NCBI RefSeq assembly: GCF_001613045.1
Contig: NZ_BDBP01000013.1
Coordinates: 82,807 to 146,806, forward strand
DNA: 64,000 nt
DNA from: Nocardia lijiangensis NBRC 108240
Lineage (GTDB): Bacteria > Actinomycetota > Actinomycetes > Mycobacteriales > Mycobacteriaceae
Direction of reading: 5' to 3'
Below the pieces are notes generated by a model, which was not told the origin of the DNA, searched no databases, and saw nothing but the letters and a program-made list of their open reading frames with translations. Shown here piece by piece: positions 61,933-64,000 of the stretch. A program made the position numbers and the translations under genes. Each line of letters opens with the position of its first letter. Position 1 is the first letter of the stretch.

Positions 61933-62625
61933 TCACAACTTCTCTTCGGAGGCCTGCACGTAGACGACACCCTGTCCGACGCAATGCAATTGCATCGCCT
62001 CGCCGGAGCCGCGCCCGACCGCGTCACGCCAGCTCAGCGCGGTCTTCAGTTCGGTCTGCACATTGCCGTACGCGGCAACGAAGGCCTGCGGGTCCACCAC
62101 GATCGGATTCGGCCCGCCCACTTGCAATTCCAGGAATCCACCGTGCGCGAGCAGCACCGCCGCGCCGTGCCCGGACAGCTGCGTGGTGAACATGCCCTGC
62201 CCGGTCAGCGCGCCGGACGCCGCGCCGCGCAGCGCGCCCATCAGGCCGCCGCCACCGCCGCCGCCGGAACTCGCCACCGAGACGATCGAACTCTGCAGTC
62301 CCGCCGTATTGGCAAGCAGCCGTGAGGCTTCCACCCGCAGCGACGCGCCCGGCTGCATCTGCACCACGTGCACCTCGAGCCCCGCGAAGCCGTAGTGCAC
62401 CTGACCGTTGCCCTGCGCGAGCATGGTGCGCTCGTGCTCGCCTGCCATCATGCGGCCCGCCATGCCCATCAGGCCGCCGCCACCCATGCCCTGCGCACCC
62501 GGAATCTGGTGCGGCGCAAAGGAAACGTTGCCGGAGTAGAAGAGCATCGCGCCGCTGCGGGCGACCACGCCGCCCGCCATGCCGACGTCGACCTTGACGA
62601 CCTTGCCGTTGACTTTCTCGAACAT
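61933..62625 (-). CDS. AIM24-family protein 2
   Basis: The 230-residue protein has GAMLFYSGNVSF, LTGQGMFTTQLSGHGAAVLLAHGGFLELQVGGPNPIVVDPQAFVAAYGNV and a glycine/methionine-rich loop (GGGGLMGMAGRMM) typical of AIM24 proteins. Middle gene of the run, 10 bases after the previous one. Role unknown beyond Ter association. Confidence 0.85.
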   Translation of the reverse strand: MFEKVNGKVVKVDVGMAGGVVARSGAMLFYSGNVSFAPHQIPGAQGMGGGGLMGMAGRMMAGEHERTMLAQGNGQVHYGFAGLEVHVVQMQPGASLRVEASRLLANTAGLQSSIVSVASSGGGGGGGLMGALRGAASGALTGQGMFTTQLSGHGAAVLLAHGGFLELQVGGPNPIVVDPQAFVAAYGNVQTELKTALSWRDAVGRGSGEAMQLHCVGQGVVYVQASEEKL

Positions 62626-62635
62626 CCCCGGCCCC

Positions 62636-63259
62636 TTACCGTTCCGCAGGCTGGATCAACACGACGCCCTGGCCCTCCCAGCGCAGCGAGAACGCCTCGC
62701 CCGCGTCCTGGCCGACTACGGTCCGCCAGGAGACATCGGTGACGAAGGACTGGTTCAGATTGCCCTGCGCCGCGACGAACGCGTCCGGATCGACCACGAG
62801 CGGATACTGTGGCGACACCTCCAGGTGGATCAGCGGCCCGCCCGCCGAAAGCAGGGCGACCTGCCCCTGGCCGGTGACGGTGGTGGTGAACAACCCGGCC
62901 CCCGTCGAGGCGCCGCGCAAGCCCGCGAAACGCACGTCGGTGCGCAGGTTCCCGGCGAAGGCGAGCAGTTGCTGCGATTCCACCTGCAGGGTTTCGCCGT
63001 TCAGGTTCACGACCGTCACGTGCTGACCGTTCACCGCGAAGAAGACCCTGCCGTTCCCGCCGCACTCCATGAGCGACAGTTTCTCGCCGGTGGCGCGCCG
63101 TTTGAGCCCGGCGACCACGCCGTCGCCTCCGCCGAACCCGGCGGCCTTGAACTGCACGTTTCCTTCGTAGGCGATCATCGACCCGGCGATCGCACGGACA
63201 CTCGTTCCGGCGAGATGGGCCTCGACCACCTTCTTCGACTGTTCGAAAAGTTGTGCCAT
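62636..63259 (-). CDS. AIM24-family protein 3
   Basis: The 207-residue protein has GSMIAYEGNVQFKAAGFGGGDGVVAGLKRRATGEKLSLMEC and LFTTTVTGQGQVALLSAGGPLIHLEVSPQYPLVVDPDAFVAA, the AIM24 core. The ATG at 63259 is chosen because the family begins MAQLFEQSKKVVEAHL; the longer frame adds 31 residues. It is the first gene of the run, divergent from a TerD-domain gene. Confidence 0.85.
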   Translation of the reverse strand: MAQLFEQSKKVVEAHLAGTSVRAIAGSMIAYEGNVQFKAAGFGGGDGVVAGLKRRATGEKLSLMECGGNGRVFFAVNGQHVTVVNLNGETLQVESQQLLAFAGNLRTDVRFAGLRGASTGAGLFTTTVTGQGQVALLSAGGPLIHLEVSPQYPLVVDPDAFVAAQGNLNQSFVTDVSWRTVVGQDAGEAFSLRWEGQGVVLIQPAER

Positions 63260-63438
63260 CTGGGTGTTTGCCCTGCTGTCTAGTTCGGGAACATGGGTCG
63301 TCGTCACGTTCCGCTGCCAGCGGTCACTGTAACGGACACACACGGTTCGCAACGGCGCGCGCGGCGTTTACTCCGGCGGTGGCCGCGCCGTTTCTCGTAG
63401 AGTGGCAATCGAACGCATCGACAAGCGAAGGGTCGACC

Positions 63439-64000
63439 TTGTCCGCAACACTCGCCAAGGGCCAGAACGGTCCACTGGCCACCAACGACGTGGTGATCTC
63501 CGTCCAGCTGTCGGCACCGGCGGACCTGTCCGCACTACTGGTGACCGAGCGGGGCAAGGTCCGCTCGGACGCGGACTTCGTCTTCTTCAACCAGCCCTCC
63601 GGCCCCGGCGTGAACCTGCAACCCGCGCAGGCGGGGCAGGCCGCCTCGCTGGCCGTGGCGCTGAACGCGGTGCCCGCCGAGATCGACCAGATCCGCGCGG
63701 TGATCACCCTCGACGACGCCTCCAGCAACTTCGGCAGGTCGGCGCCGCCGACCGCCGTCGTCTCCGATTCGAGCGGTAATCGGTTGTACGAGTACCGGAT
63801 CGAGGGGCTCGAGACCGAGTCCATCGTGATCGCGCTCGAGCTGTACCGCCGTCAAGGCGCCTGGAAGGTGCGCGCCGTGGGCCAGGGCTACGCGGGCGGC
63901 TTCGCGGCGCTCGTCACCGACCACGGCGTGACCGTCGACGAGGCGCCCGCGGCTCCGCCGCAGCAGACCCAGGCCGCGCAGCCGGCGCACTACCCGCCGC
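63439..64000 (+). CDS. TerD-domain protein, 3' end outside window
   Basis: The first 187 residues are visible. They form a TerD domain: LAKGQNGPLATNDVVISVQLSAP, SDADFVFFNQPSGPGV, EIDQIRAVITLDDASSNFG and KVRAVGQGYAGGFAALVTDHGVTV, then a proline/glutamine-rich linker (APPQQTQAAQPAHYPP) typical of long TerD proteins. The start is TTG at 63439 with GAAGGG upstream; no ATG or GTG in frame precedes it. It is divergent from the AIM24 run, with 179 bases between. Confidence 0.9.
   Translation, partial: MSATLAKGQNGPLATNDVVISVQLSAPADLSALLVTERGKVRSDADFVFFNQPSGPGVNLQPAQAGQAASLAVALNAVPAEIDQIRAVITLDDASSNFGRSAPPTAVVSDSSGNRLYEYRIEGLETESIVIALELYRRQGAWKVRAVGQGYAGGFAALVTDHGVTVDEAPAAPPQQTQAAQPAHYPP

Overview
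The window looks like chromosomal DNA of a high-G+C mycolic-acid actinomycete, most likely Nocardia or a close relative. The evidence is very high G+C with G/C-ending codons, a cutinase-family esterase, a wax-ester synthase/DGAT, an exporter arranged like mycobacterial Rv1217c-Rv1219c, and the block rpsF-ssb-rpsR-rplI-dnaB beside a GT87-like membrane protein, with an intein in dnaB. Genus is inferred, not proven. No rRNA, tRNA, CRISPR array or intact transposase was seen.

Layout. 1-12 kb: ordinary housekeeping and accessory genes, namely a flippase-like membrane protein with a kinase-like motif, a 2OG oxygenase/SDR pair, a GntR regulator, a flavin oxidoreductase, a WS/DGAT, a methyltransferase, an EamA exporter and a HAD hydrolase. 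11.8-15.1 kb: a TetR-controlled ABC exporter with a perfect palindromic operator. 15.1-20.2 kb: short repeats, a secreted cutinase, a secreted alpha/beta hydrolase, and an ECF42-type sigma factor coupled to a YCII-domain protein. 20.2-27.0 kb: a DUF6745 protein and a small protein, then an intact coupled STM4015-4014-4013-4012-4011 cassette (LRR protein, ATP-grasp, sulfatase-fold hydrolase, two radical SAM enzymes). This is a conserved pathway whose chemistry is unknown. 27.0-34.6 kb: enzyme/regulator pairs (aldo/keto reductase-TetR, LysR-MBL, HxlR-RidA, FAD monooxygenase-MarR), two of them with clear operators.

34.6-43.2 kb is a gene-poor, damaged zone. It holds a LysR-NmrA-darcynin block, a lone IPT/TIG protein, a DUF1963-like gene with its middle deleted, a truncated sigma gene, and at least six copies of an insertion-sequence-end-like motif starting TGTAGGGTCTC with no transposase. 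A SigJ-type sigma factor and a type-II NADH dehydrogenase-like flavoprotein remain intact there.

43.2-48.3 kb is the replication and ribosomal core: dnaB carrying a 425-residue intein with a homing-endonuclease domain, DnaA-box-like sites upstream of it, and the rpsF-ssb-rpsR-rplI operon with its terminator. 48.5-52.5 kb holds a GT87-like transferase, a DUF389 protein and a CGNR-regulated EamA exporter.

52.5-64 kb is a tellurium-resistance (Ter) stress island: three TerD-domain proteins, a TerC-like DUF475 membrane protein, three consecutive AIM24-family proteins, and a biosynthetic operon of citrate-lyase-like aldolase, an 871-residue phosphoribosyltransferase/TRSP/StiP/PELOTA fusion and a HAD phosphatase. 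This set matches the predicted ter pathway for a nucleoside-like metabolite. The STM401x cassette and the Ter island are the two most interesting systems here.
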